Shown here: positions 12,450-23,999 of the stretch, piece after piece
Position numbering within the stretch: the first letter of the stretch is position 1
Layout: each line of letters starts with the position of its first letter
NCBI RefSeq assembly: GCF_001649575.2
Contig: NC_051448.1
Span: forward strand, 18,686,830 to 18,750,829
DNA length: 64,000 nt
From: Kryptolebias marmoratus
Taxonomy: Eukaryota > Chordata > Actinopteri > Cyprinodontiformes > Rivulidae
Reading direction: 5' to 3'
Program-made: the position numbers and the translations under genes
The notes under the pieces: generated by a model
Seen by the model: the letters and a program-made list of their open reading frames with translations, nothing else
Database searches by the model: none
What the model was told of the DNA's origin: nothing

Positions 12450-13190
12450 TCATTTCTGCTCAGCTCTCCGAAGGTCCCACCACAGCATTTCCAGTAGGAT
12501 GAGGTCAGGAGTTTTACTGGACCGTTGCAACACCTTGATTCTTCTTTTTTTTATTATTAAACATTCTATAGTACATTTGCTGCTTGATTGGGGATCATTG
12601 TCCTTTTTAATTTACGTAGTTTGCTTCAGTCTTCAGCTGGTCTACAGAGGAGTCCACGGTCGATTCAGTGACTCCAAGGAGCCCAAATGATGAGCCCTCC
12701 ACCACTATGCTTGACAGTTGGTATGAAGTGTTTGAGCTGATGAGCTGCGTTTGGTTCTCACCAAGCACGGCACTGAGCATTACAGGTAAACATCTCTGCT
12801 TCTGTCTCATCTTTCCAAAGGACATTGTTCCAGAAGTCTCATACAACTTTACAATGTTCTCCTGCAACCCTTCCAAACAAGCCATTCTTGTTCTGTTTGT
12901 TTCCAGTTGTCCTATCATGATCGTTAACCCTTAACCTGCCAACTGAGGCCTGTAGCGTCTGAGATGGAGCCTTTGGGCTTTTTGCAACTTCGCTGAGAGT
13001 TGCACTCACCTCTGGGTGAGTTTGCTGGAACATCCAGTCTTGGGAAGATTCGACAGGACTGTCTTTCTGTGGAATAAAGAACTTTGATTTGTTTGGAAAA
13101 TGTTTGGAATGGCTGTTATCCTTTCTCAGATTGATTAGCAGCAACAGTTGCTTCTTTAAGGTCATTGCTAATGTCTTTCCACCTTGGCAT
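12450..13190 (-). pseudogene. Tc1-like transposase, decayed
   Basis: Cut-and-paste transposase of the DD34E class. A start codon at 13190-13188 opens with MPRWKDIS, as in intact relatives. Further on come an LQASV word, NKNGLFGRVA, LWKDETEAEMF (first catalytic Asp kept), FIPTVKHSGGG, DNDPQSSSK (second Asp kept) and TPDLILLEMLWWDL (Glu kept, although NPIE has become LILLE). These words lie in different frames with stops between them. The central GPGHLAVIES-type region is largely deleted and the C-terminus is missing. It cannot make an active enzyme. The order of words gives the strand. Confidence 0.85.
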
Positions 13191-13457
13191 TGTGTTAATC
13201 CAAACTCCTGTTTATACAGAGGCGATCACACTGATCATGATTAGCAGATACCAGCTGCTACTTTCCTTTTTAAATCTAGAGGCAGCAGCAAGGGTGGACT
13301 TAGTCTTCTTTTCTATTTTGGCTCAGTTAGGTTTAGTAAATAGTGACATGATGGAATCTGTTCTGTTTTTGTGCACTTTAGTTTAGATTTGGAAAAAAAA
13401 GAAAAAAGGACCTGATAAAAATTTGATCATTTTTATTATGTCCTGATATTTAAAACC
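12450..13457 (-). mobile_element. Tc1/mariner (Tc1-like) transposon relic
   Basis: The element holds a degenerate transposase reading right to left, plus non-coding 5' sequence up to about 13457. That outer part (TTTAGATTTG, GATCATTTTTATTA) matches, inverted, the 5' flank of the plus-strand copy at 50440-51985, so both belong to one subfamily. The downstream (3') end is lost near 12450, inside the conserved C-terminal region. Confidence 0.8.
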
Positions 13458-13459
13458 CT

Positions 13460-14485
13460 AAACTGAAAAGCGGGTAAATTTTCTTTTATAACCGCAACTG
13501 TAATATTTGCACTTTTCTTTTTTACAACCAGTAGCCTAAAGCGCTGACTAATAAAGTTATTCAGGAAAATAAACTCTTGCTGTGTTTATAATCAATGGAA
13601 GAAAAGAAGATGACCAGAACCAACAGGATTATCACGATTTGACACTGCAGTCGTACAGAATGAAAATATGATCCTTCACCAGTTCATAAATACCAGAAAA
13701 ATCTTTTCTAATAGTCTTCTGTATGGGTGTAATCCATTCCTAAAGGTTTATCATGCTGAAAAGATGACAAACTGTATCACACATATCTCTCCATAATCTC
13801 CACATTAAAACTTACTTAAGATTAATATTTATCTTTATACATAAATGTTTGCATTCCAAGATTATTATTTTTTATAACAGTATCTGCTAAAGTCCTCCAT
13901 GAATGCAGGCTAATTCCTGCCAATCACTGAAAAGAGTCTAAATGATGTAAAAAAAACAAAAAAAACTTTATCTTCATCTTTATTTCTAACTGTGGTTAGA
14001 AAGTACAGTTTTTTTAAGCCCGTTCATTTTTATAGTGCAACAAAAGAAATAACCTTTATGAAGGAGATTAATAATGAGATACTGAAAATGAAAACTTTTA
14101 CAGTTTTTATAGTTAAAATATTTTATCAAGTTTATATTTTCACAGTGATGACAGGAAATAGCTTTTGACTTTTTTTTTTAAACAGCTGTAATGATACAGT
14201 TATTCAAACTTTTATTCAGTTGTTTTTCTTATTATTGCTATTATTTAGAAATATTTATAGATATTTTTTTTCTCGAGTTCAAGGCTGGCTGGGAAGTTTG
14301 GAGGGAGCTAAGAAAAGTCTGCAGCCAGTGTTGATGTGTTCTGACCCAGGCGTGATTCCAATATTCCTGCTGGAAACCTTGGCTTGTACTTAGCAGCTGA
14401 GTTGAATCAATACGTAAAAAGTTCAAGTTTTATTCAATCTTTAAGAAGTTAAAAAAAAAGAACATAAGCCCCTGCACACTCTAAA
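13460..14485. other. AT-rich non-coding DNA, nothing recognised
   Basis: Long A/T-rich sequence with many T runs. No gene, RNA or repeat that I can name. Confidence 0.45.
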
Positions 14486-14489
14486 CTTT

Positions 14490-14750
14490 AATATTGCACA
14501 CATGCAGAGGCAAGCTTTGCACTATTCCTGTGCACGCACCGACATAAATGGAATCCTTAATGGACATCGGGGGTCATCAGTGGCTGGCTGGATGTGATAG
14601 CATCAGTGCTGCCGCTATGACACCACTGGGACGACTGAAGCGGCACTGGAATCAGACTGGGCTAATCTGCCCGCAGGACTATCTGCAGGCTCATCTCTGC
14701 TAGGAATGGGATCCTTCTCACGACCTTCATCAGATTCTTATCATTCTTGG
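14490..14750. promoter_or_regulatory. possible conserved non-coding element
   Basis: Repeat-free, more GC-balanced than its AT-rich flanks, with words such as TAAATGGAATCCTTAATGG and GGGCTAATCTGCCCGCAGG. No open frame of note. The call is compositional only. Confidence 0.25.
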
Positions 14751-14829
14751 ACGAAAAAAAAAAAAAAAGGCCAAGTGTGTGTCTGAACGTGTGGATTGAC
14801 GGCTGTGTTTGAGTCAGTGAATCTAAACT

Positions 14830-14875
14830 TGTGTGTGTGTGTGTGTGTGTGAGAGAGTGTGTGTGAGTGTGTGTG
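14830..14875 (+). repeat. compound (GT)n/(GA)n microsatellite
   Basis: About ten GT units, a GAGAGA interruption, then further GT-rich sequence to GTGTGTGTGAC. Confidence 0.9.
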
Positions 14876-14999
14876 ACCTCTGGAGGCTGTTAGTAAGGCT
14901 GTCAAATGCTTTTAAGTAGGTTTAAAATGTGACTTTACCGCTTAAGCTCAAAAGCTATATCAACCTTCTGCTCTGCAGTTTCTCCTTTTCCAAAAAGAA

Positions 15000-16130
15000 G
15001 CTTGGCCTGCTAAAATAGTCCGTTCTTTGCCAAACTATTTGACATTTTAAACTTCCCCATATATTTTTTTAGGTATTCACATAAATATGAAACAGTCCTT
15101 TTTGCATTCTTACTAACATTTATATGAGAGATTGTATAAAACTGTGAGAACTGTACAAATTGAGTATAAGCTAACAGGTTAGCTTAAAGAGGAATTGTAG
15201 AACTGAGTTTTTGACACCAGCTCCTTTTTTATAACCATCTGTCAAAACAGAATAAAGTTGTCTTTTCAGGATAATAAACTGTGGATCTCCTTATTGCTAA
15301 TGGAAGTGCTGCAGCTAGCTGCTGCCGTCACTATTTGCGCTTGCAAATATTCATTGAATTCTATCTAAATGACGACTGTATGTCATGTAAAATTTATGTG
15401 AGGGCTTATTGTACAGCATTTGTATGAAGCCCTATGAATATTTGAAGATCGGAGCTGTTTTACGACAGCAGTAATCTGGACTGTGTTCAAACTAGCCATT
15501 AGCTTGTCATTAGGTTGTTCAAATGATTTGCAAGCGTAGAGGAAGCAGCAGCTAGCTGTAGCACTTTAGTTGGCAAAAAGGAGATCCACAGTACATTATC
15601 CCGTGAAAACAACTTTATAAAAAGATATTTCCAACACTTAAGATATTAATAATTCATAACCTTTCCATAGAGCCTCTCTTCAAAAAGATCTGAACTATCC
15701 TGATCTTTTACTAGGATTCTAAGCATTGAAGTAAGATTGAGCAGGACTAAGAATTAAGTTAATGCTCTTTGAACAATGAATAAAGAGGAAAAACAAACAT
15801 TCATAATATAGTTTAAAAAAGAAACCTGAGGATTTCTTTAAAGCTAATGATATGATATGCTTTGGTGCTGTAGTGAGGACATCCTGAAGCCAAAGTTCAG
15901 AACTTTTGCAGCGGACTTCTGCATCAAACAGCTAACGGCTAGTCCAAGCGGGCGAGCTCTAATTGGATTCCTGCCAGTTTAAAACAACTCCAGTCTCAAA
16001 TATGCCACAGCAGTTCAAGTGAACACTACTTTCTAAACCTTTGCACAGCCATCACTTTCACATTAAACAATTATTCCAGCAAAAAATAGAATAATATTAC
16101 TGTTGGAAGAGCTTTCAGGACTCAAAAAAA
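15000..16130. repeat. cluster of foldback-family elements
   Basis: Several pieces of the family seen at 8030-8590 lie together. AATATTAATAATTCATAACCTT appears in varied form near 15640-15665. CTAACGGCTAGTCCAAGCGGG lies near 15930. CAACTCCAGTCTCAAA lies near 15985. A strong internal inverted repeat spans 15252-15619. This suggests insertion of one copy in or beside another, followed by decay. Confidence 0.5.
15252..15619. mobile_element. MITE-like inverted repeat with arms of about 75 bp
   Basis: The left arm (15252-15326) reads ATAAAGTTGTCTTTTCAGG, then ACTGTGGATCTCC and AGTGCTGCAGCTAGCTGCTG. The right arm (15545-15619) is its imperfect reverse complement (CAGCAGCTAGCTGTAGCACT, GGAGATCCACAGT, AACAACTTTAT). 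The loop is about 220 bp with no open frame. No target-site duplication could be fixed by eye. Confidence 0.7.
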
Positions 16131-16134
16131 AAAA

Positions 16135-19055
16135 GATAACTAAGGGATTTATTTGAACGATCATATTACAGTTTAACGGAAGTCTTGCAATCTGAATCTC
16201 TCTCTCTTTGAGAATAGCAGCAATTGTAATACTGACAGTTCCTAGTTAGCTCTATGGCAGTAATAATACAAAACATTACACTGTCTTCACCATGAGCACT
16301 GGTGCACATTCTGACTCTAAAAAAGGTCTTTCAGGGTTACTGTGGCCTTTGCCAAGTGTAACATTGGCAATCGTGACACTTTAGTTTCTGGCTTCACCCC
16401 TTTACATTGGCAGAATTATGCTTAGCAACTCTCCACATTGCTCTATGTTCTAAGTAAAATGAAATTTGCAAAGTGGTTTTGACTTACAGCACCGTTTTTG
16501 CAAAATAGACGTAACTAATACTTCTGTGAGTGAATTACTTTATTGCAGATTAAAAGTCTGCTGTCCTGACAGAGAGACAGACATATTAGACAGATATGGG
16601 CGCTGATGAGAGCAGCTGCAGCAGCAATAGGAGAAAATTGAAAAGTGCTAATCAGCAGCTCAAAAGTTTAATTGTAGAAACAAATAGAAATTTCAGTTTT
16701 GTTTTTTTGTTTTTTTTTTCCTATTGTCTTTCAAAGCACAGTTGCCTCTGTTTTGTGCACCTGCTATGATTGATTAAAAACAAAGTAGCTCTTTTGAGGG
16801 AGACACAATTTATGGCCCTGACAACAAAATGAATTTGTGTTTGCTACGACGTTACAGTTTAATTTTACGAGCGATTTGCTTTAATTTCAGCTCGCCTGAG
16901 CCTGAGCGGACCCGGCCATGTTTTTCCTTTTTTAAAAAAGGCACAGAGAAACTTAACTCATCCATAACACTGAGATTTAAAGAAAGAAAGAAAAAAACAA
17001 AGCCAGAGAAGAAACAGGAGAAAGAAACAAAAACTGTGGCGTGATTCAATTTGCTGTAGGATTGGTGAGAAAAATGGGATTTTTGTTTCAAGATTGCCCG
17101 CGTTAACCCATTCTGTATCTTTGGAATTGCAGATCAGAATTCATTTTCGGAGCGGGAACTGAGACAATGGGGCTCTCTTGTTGCTGTGAGATGATCTGTC
17201 CTGCACATTCAACACCACAGATAAGAGCACATGACTCAGCTGGGGCGTCTTTTTATCACAGCGAGCTGCAGCAGAATCCATTATCTAACTCCTTCAACAC
17301 CATTTCTGACAGAATGAGAAACCAAGAAAAAGGAGGATTTAAAGCAAAAATGATTTTGATGGAATGGCTCCTTTGCTGTCCTGAGTTGGGGTTAGTTTTT
17401 TTTTTCAGGTTCAAGCTTTCACACAACTATAGTTAGCTACAAGTTGTCCACTTATTAGACTTATATCGTGGTTTAATGCTCCGCACTTTTAATGATTCAT
17501 CGTTTCCAACATTCACACAGCACTGCAAAGAAATTCCAATTGTCACCTTTCTTCCAGAGTTTGTGCATTCATCGAGCGGAGCTATGAATCATTTTGTGAC
17601 AAAAAAAGAACAGAAATTATTTTATTTTGCCATACTTGGACAATCTCAGCTGGCTTCTTACTTATCCAGAGTGAGAGTTTTTCCAAACGGTGCATGAGGT
17701 AAACCTCGACCAACTTGATCAAAGGCTGGTATAAGAAAAAAAAAAGAGGGTGTAAAAGGAGCAAGAACATATTTTCCTTTGAGAAATATCTTTGATGCTA
17801 TTCTACACTGTTCTTTGAAAGAGGAGATACTCTTCATTTCAAGTAGAGGAGATAATACCAGTGTCACTAATCCTTTCAGGAATAGTGAATGGGCTCTTAT
17901 TACAATCGACCAACTCATCCCGCTTTCACACCTTTGCCTTTCCAGTTTGACATTGACAAATGTAAAAAATCGTGAAGAAAAATAAACCAAATTTCTGTGA
18001 CATTCAGAAGGTTCTAAGATCCTACGATCATCACTCAGCCGTTACTGGGATGATTACTTGTGAAAATGCCCTTCCTACCAATACATTTTAATTACAAGGC
18101 TGAGTCTCATGTAGAAGCCTCAGTAACACAGCAGCAATACTTGAGTATTTGGATGTGAAATCCTACTTTAATGCCAGTAATCAGCCCCGTTCTGTAAGCA
18201 GACACATGAGCTCATGTCAGATCACAGCTTTGTGACAGTGATTCCAAGTGTTTAATCCCCCAAAACAGCAAAGTATACTGTTCACTCTTCCAGAGCACAG
18301 TGTATTTCAAAAGATAAAAAAAAATCTTCAGCGTCACCTTTTTTTTAAAAATGTGATACTTCCATTTTTTTTTTTTTTCTGCAATGAAACACAGAAATAG
18401 AGGTATATTTGTACACTGACAGTGGTAAGGTAGGTGAAGTTATTTACCATGAAGAATAAAGTCAGAGCATGAAGCTGCAGCATTCTGACAAACAAAGTAA
18501 TAGTGCGGAAACTTTTTAGAAAAAGTGCATGAGCATGTCACTTGTCAGTCAATGAAATGAACAATCATTAAATCCTGGTGGAATGTTTAAGTGTAGAGTT
18601 TTTAGTTAAAGTCTCACTATTTCTTTGTTCCTTAGTCGATATGAACTGATTGAGACAAAACTGCACTTTGACACTTTGTTTTGGAAAACTGGAACCAAAC
18701 AAAACATTTAAACTGTATGTTTTATGAATCAGCTACATGCACCTTGATACACAGATGAATTATTAGTAGCAAGATGTAGCCTTTAGGTAGTTACAGTGCA
18801 GTGTGATGTCACTCGGCTTGCTTTCCATGGGAGGTTAGGGTAGGGAATCTAGCAAATGTTTCAAACTGAAAACTATTCACGGGAATTTCAGAAATTTATG
18901 GAAATTACTGACACGCACAGATGGACACTGATTCCCCTGTAAAACTGGGAGGATAAGTAATCAGCAATCTTCACTTTACCAATAATTTAGACCTTATAAA
19001 TGGTTCTACCAATGATCAAGCCAGTCAAGTGAAGAACCTAGACTCTGTGAGTGGT
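16135..19055. other. non-coding DNA, nothing recognised
   Basis: No recognisable gene, RNA or repeat. T and A runs occur near 16700, 17400 and 18370. Open frames of up to 110 codons lack domain features and overlap on both strands. Confidence 0.4.
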
Positions 19056-19059
19056 CATC

Positions 19060-19460
19060 ATGCATGGAGATTAGTGTTGAGAAAGCCAGGTTCATCGCAT
19101 CAGGTTAACAGGAGCCTGTCGTAGTGAATATCAGGGAGCTAGATTCTCTTACCTTGGATCTTTGTTCTGGTCAGAGGGCAACTCAGTTAAAGAGGTCAAG
19201 ACAAGGATAACCAAAGCTGGTTATCAGAGTTAGACTCCTATGTCCCACTTGTCTTGTCAGTCCTTCTCTATGTTGCAGAATCTATGACTGAATGCTGAGA
19301 TAGAGAAATGACCTGCTACCATCACCTGCTTCAGGTCCACTCCACACTACAAATGTTGAGGTCCGTCATAAAGTCCACATCCTCATTGTAGATTACAACA
19401 TTGCAGATCAAGAGGAAAAAACGAAAAGTGGTTTGCCCACATAGGGAGGACCAAGGGAAC
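19060..19460 (+). pseudogene. LINE reverse transcriptase, C-terminal remnant
   Basis: The plus strand encodes FSYLGSLFWSEGNSVKEVKT followed by RITKAGYQS. This resembles the F-x-YLGS...I..RI.KA block that follows the RT active site in several fish non-LTR retrotransposons. Near 19420-19450 KWFAHIGRTKG resembles the later RWFGHV block. Stops and frameshifts lie between. The catalytic fingers and palm and the endonuclease are absent, so this is a 5'-truncated, decayed insertion. The clade is not assignable by eye. Confidence 0.6.
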
Positions 19461-19464
19461 TCAG

Positions 19465-21695
19465 AAATGTATGAAAAACTTAAGGAATCTGTAAAAGGGC
19501 CGTCCTTGTCAGTAGGCAGATGACATCTGGACAGGACTTTCTGTCCATGCCCTCACCCATCTTGGTGAGGATTGGTAAAGGCCCCCCCACATACCCGGGC
19601 ATACTGTGCATACTCTGAGCCGCGTGGACTCTGGGTGGACTATCCGCGGACGGTTGAGACTTCATATGCGAGCGTGCAGATTGCCTAAAATTCTCCCGTG
19701 ACAAATTTCAGTCATAGCGTCACCGGACGAGGAGGAAGAGATCGCTTGCTTCTGCTTTAAAAAAACAAAAGAAAAGAAGGTGCTTTTAGCCCTGTTTCTT
19801 CACCATCCGGGTAGCCACCGCAGAATCTTAGGTCATATCAAGTGTGCATTCCTTATTGTATCTTTTAACTATACTTCTTTTATTATCGTTTACCAGATTT
19901 TTTTATCAGGAACGTGACTAGACTTTGAAAATATAAGCAACCAAGTTAAAAATTGTCTTTTTAGGGTGTAATATGTTTTTTGGACTTTCAGATCTCACAT
20001 TAGCCATGGGATTTTTTTAAAAAAGTGACACTATTCACATGTTCTCAAATCACAGATCTATTTGTCATGCTGTGAAACACACGTTCCAAGCTGAACACAT
20101 CACAGCATGAATAGATGATGCTGTGCAGTCAGAGAAGTCAAAACCGCACAGTGCAAGTTGTTCACACTAATCAAAAGGAAAAAAACATAAATCTGTCTGA
20201 AGCCCATTCCCACTGGTAAAAAAAAATACATTTACACAAGCTAACATCTGGTTTTTGAGTGCCGTGTGTTCAGTTGGGACGTCAAATGAATCTGCTGCAG
20301 TCACAAGTATGTATCATTTCTGGTTCTGATCGCCATATTGGGAACACAAAAACCTGCATGGACATGATCATTTTTAATGAATCTGCTGCACTTTTGTCTG
20401 GTCTCAATCCAAAAGGTTTGGTGGTCTGAAAATGTAGGATATTTCTACTTAAATCCTGCCTCGATTTCTTTTTGCATGGAAGGGTATTTATTCTGAATGC
20501 CCTCAAGCCATTTTCCTCACGTCCTGCTCTTGCAGTGAACATTTTCCAACTTCTTCTAACCACCTACCAAGATCCATGCAAGAGGATGAAGTGAATTCTA
20601 ATTTTTTTTTTTCACATTCATTTTTATTACTGTCGTTTGTGCTTTGACGGGAGGTGGATTTTTCAATAACACACACTGAATTAAGCAAAGGAAACTTCAA
20701 TGTTTGGCAACCCCAGGGAAGCTGAGCTTCACAGATATGCTACCTTAAGAAGTGGGCTGTTTTAACAGCCATTACATCTACAAAGTGAAGCAGCTTCAAA
20801 CTGTTCCAGGGTGATAATTTGAATCTCAAGGCATTTAGCATTAGGACAGTCACAGTTTCCTGGCATTTGGATACCCTGAAATAAAAAGTGGCAAACACAT
20901 TAACATTTTTGTGTGCATGCAGATTGTAAAATCACTACTCATGGGTCAGAAAGGCTGCCAACACAAGGAACAAAAGACAAATCGTGCCTTAAGATTAAGA
21001 CAAAATATCTCATTCAGTTTGTATTTTGGTATAATGTCATGTGTGTTACAACACGGGTTAAGCTCAAACTATAAACATGAAATAATCAAGATAAATTACA
21101 TTTGTTTACAGCTGGTGGAAGTAATGTGCCACATGTAGCTCAAATCTGACAAAAAACTACAAGAGGAAGCCATTTCTGTCCGAGATTTAAGCGTTTAGGC
21201 TTTAGTGATAGTAGGTTCAGCACATAATATACTCCCAGCCAGTAGCTCTCCCAGTGACTTGCAGGGTTCGACACATAAGTGGAAGCTTTTCATTTTCCAC
21301 CACCGGTGCATGAGTAACTAGCACTGGTTTAATATTGACCCAACCAGTGGTGGTTGGTGTATTAACACAGGAAGTAGGGGGCTACATGGCTTGAATATTG
21401 TACCTTAGCTTAACTCAGCAGTACCTTTACACAAACAGCAGAAAAGCAGAAATGCAAATAAAAACATTATTAGCTTTAGCACTCATAATAGAGGACAGAA
21501 ATAAAAATAACAGAAAAAAAACAAATCTTCACTTGTTCCTGTTTACATAAAAGCTAGCGTTAGCATTGTAGCACAGCTAGCAGCAACAGGAAGTTCAAAA
21601 AGCTAGCAGTTTTTAACTCCCGTGAACATCTGCGGTTGTTTATGGCTCATTTATTGATATTTGACAACCATTTTAGCAGACAATTGTTGAGTGTG
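19465..21695. other. non-coding DNA with a small GC-rich patch
   Basis: A GC-rich, CpG-containing patch lies at about 19530-19740 (words such as GCCGCGTGGACTC and ATCCGCGGACGG). It may be the end of an unrecognised DNA transposon. The rest shows no named feature. Confidence 0.35.
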
Positions 21696-21700
21696 TAACG

Positions 21701-21924
21701 TAAGGCTGCATGGCAGAGCAGTTGGTTAGCAGTACTGCCTCGCAGCGAGAAGGTTGCGGGTTTGACATCGCACTCTGGTTTCCTCCCACAGACCATAAAC
21801 AATCATCTTGGATTAGTTAGCAACGCTAAATTGACCCTAAATGTGAGTGTGGGAGTGAATAAATGTTTTCTTTATGTGGCTCGGTACAGAACTGGTGTCC
21901 AGTAAAGAGAATGGATGAATAGAT
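21701..21924 (+). repeat. SINE-like dispersed repeat with tRNA-like head
   Basis: The head reads TGGCAGAGCAGTTGGTTAGC (A-box-like), then GGTTGCGGGTTTGACATC (B-box-like). Family words follow: TTTCCTCCCACAGACC, GATTAGTTAGCAACGCTAAA and an AATGGATGAATAGATG tail. Internal parts of the family consensus are shortened. Confidence 0.7.
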
Positions 21925-22539
21925 GTGTTATTTGGTTTCAGTACTGGTGTTGATGAGAATGTTGCTTTATTAGTGGCAATTAATTGCCACCATGATAAAA
22001 GTTCATCTCCTAGTGAGTGTGATTTTGTCAGTGTTTCTTATTTAAATGAGTTTGTGAAACACTTGAAGCAACATCAGCCTACTGTTGACATACCCATTGG
22101 ATTGGAAGTATTTCTTCTATCCAACGTTAGCACTGAATTTTCCCGTAGTGCCCGCCTGGAAAAATTGGTCTTCCTGCCTGCCTCAACCTATGGAAACCTA
22201 ACCTTATCTCTGCAGGCTTATCTTCAAACCAATGGTGGGCAATATTTTCTTTCAGGAGGACATAATAACTTTATTGTAACCATAAAAGGAACCACACACG
22301 AATTGGAAATTATATGCTTCCAGGTAGTTATGCTGAATGACACATTAAACGCTTTTTTCCCCCTTTTATTAAAAGATTATTATTTTTTTTTTACGAGACT
22401 TATTTGGTCAAAAAAAGCATGTGAACAGAGCAATACTCATATTATCTGTGAATTACCACCAGGGACAAAATGTTTAAATGTTTGCTCATGCTTAAAAAAT
22501 GTAACATGCAGAGTTTTTTGTTTTCTCGCCCCCATTTAA
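21925..22539 (+). CDS. unidentified 204-codon open frame
   Basis: I do not recognise this frame. It starts with ATG at the junction with the SINE-like repeat and stays open for 204 codons, long for such AT-rich DNA. The first 140 residues have mixed composition with acidic and basic residues, Cys and Gly (for example TNGGQYFLSGGHNN). The last 60 drift into Phe/Leu-rich sequence read from a T-run near 22380 and look non-coding. No signal peptide, repeat or named motif is evident. It may be a fragment of a transposon protein or a host pseudogene, or chance. No promoter or splice evidence is visible. Confidence 0.25.
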   Translation: MLFGFSTGVDENVALLVAINCHHDKSSSPSECDFVSVSYLNEFVKHLKQHQPTVDIPIGLEVFLLSNVSTEFSRSARLEKLVFLPASTYGNLTLSLQAYLQTNGGQYFLSGGHNNFIVTIKGTTHELEIICFQVVMLNDTLNAFFPLLLKDYYFFFTRLIWSKKACEQSNTHIICELPPGTKCLNVCSCLKNVTCRVFCFLAPI

Positions 22540-22639
22540 TTTGGTTCTGCTAGCATAAAAACTAACTTTACAAACTGGCAAATAAGACTTGAGGCTTGTT
22601 TTAGTTTAAAATCTACATCCACAAAGCTTACTGACACTT

Positions 22640-23606
22640 TGTTTTTAATCAGCTGAAGTTTTCATAAAAAATATGTTTTTATTGATTTATTTATTTCATC
22701 TGAGTGTAAGGATGTGGGGTTATGTTTTCATATTTTTGCTTCATGTTTCAGTTTGGGTTTTTTGTTTCTTTTACTATGTCTATTGGTTGTCTTCTTGTTT
22801 TGTTTTTGCTCCTTGTGTGGTGATTGGTGATTTGTGTGTGTGTGAGCACTTCCTGGTGGGCGTCTCCTGAGCTGGTGATGGACGCCTCATCACCACGCCT
22901 CTCACACCTGTGGCTGATCAGGCTGATGGGACCTGGAGGAGTACTTAAGGCTGCAGTGAGGACCAGATCAGCGCTGGAGCATTGTTTACCATTCGGTAAC
23001 GTGCAGAGCCTGTGAGAGACTNNNNNNNNNNNNNNNNNNNNNNNNNNNNNNNNNNNNNNNNNNNNNNNNNNNNNNNNNNNNNNNNNNNTTTTTTGTATCT
23101 GCTAAACCTGTGTTCAGGATACCTCGCCATCTGGAACCAGTCTGGTCTGTTTTCTACTGCCTGCCGCCTAGTGAAGTACTTACCTGCGCAACTGAACCTA
23201 CCTGTTCTTGCGACTACTGCCTCCTGGATCCAAAGACTGGTCAGTCGTCCTAACAATCATCACCTCACCTGCACTCGGGAAATACTCACCTCACCTGGAC
23301 TTCGCTCTCTGGAACCCACATCGGACCAATACTGGGCAAGGATCAATCCCGTCATCTCTTCCGTGTTTTGGACTTTGCCTGCTCAGTAAGAAATATCACA
23401 CGGAAACATTACCTGTGCCATACCTGCTGTTCCTCTCCTCCACGATACCCATACTCACCTGATTCTCCATTCCTCAGGTCCTGGTTCCGGTCCCTTTCTG
23501 TATATATTCCCAGACACTGTAAATAAATTCCCTTCCCGTTACATGTTGGCTTCTGCGTTTGTCTGTGGCCGAACTGCTCGCTTGGGTATATCTGAAAACC
23601 TGACAC
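22640..23606 (+). mobile_element. LTR-like repeat interrupted by an assembly gap
   Basis: The sequence lacks open frames but has LTR-like order. A T-rich block is followed by pyrimidine-rich CACCTG-containing sequence, then a polyadenylation signal AATAAA at 23522-23527. An R/U5-like segment (TTGGCTTCTGCGTTTGTCTG) and a terminus CCTGACAC at 23599-23606 complete it. Known fish LTRs often end in TGACA. The 5' boundary is not clear. A solo LTR is one reading; a LINE or unclassified 3' end is another. Confidence 0.4.
23022..23088. other. assembly gap (67 N)
   Basis: A run of 67 undetermined bases inside the LTR-like repeat. Sequence resumes with a T-run. Frames spanning it are meaningless. Confidence 1.
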
Positions 23607-23607
23607 C

Positions 23608-23995
23608 TTGTGTCTTTGTATCCTGTCAGTATTCACTTGTCCTCTGTTATCACTTGTTTACCTGCCACGCCCATCTCCACCTGCTCCTAGTTAGTAATCA
23701 CTAACCCACTTCCCCTAGTTACCCTCTGCTTTTAAAACCCGGCCATGTCCTCCATTTACTCGCTGGTCCGTTGTCGTTTTCACTCGCTGTCTGGTTCCCC
23801 TCGTGTCTGCCTCTGATGTTTGCGTCTTTTTGGATTTGGTTTATGTTTTTGTATTTCGTTTCATTTTTGCTGCCTCGTCAGCTTTTTGTTTTTGTTCCTT
23901 TTATTTTTAAATTACTTTTTATTCCTGGAACTACAAGATGAGTCTGCGCATTGGGTTCACCGCAATCTCCTCCCAGCCTGGTACTGAGGACATCA
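23608..23995 (+). repeat. second LTR-like repeat segment
   Basis: Pyrimidine-rich, CACCTG-type sequence leads to AAGATGAGTCTGCGCATTGG followed by GTTCACC. The latter words recur at 26305-26335, so this is a dispersed family. No coding capacity is visible. It lies directly after the repeat ending at 23606, so the two may be parts of one composite. Confidence 0.45.
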
Positions 23996-23999
23996 ACGG

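Noticed and set aside
21701..21780. tRNA-like A and B boxes
   Set aside because: They belong to the head of a SINE-like repeat (also at 33838 and 55741). There is no foldable complete tRNA and no clear anticodon stem.
23012..23389. Open frames spanning the N run
   Set aside because: They exist only because undetermined bases are read as unknown residues.
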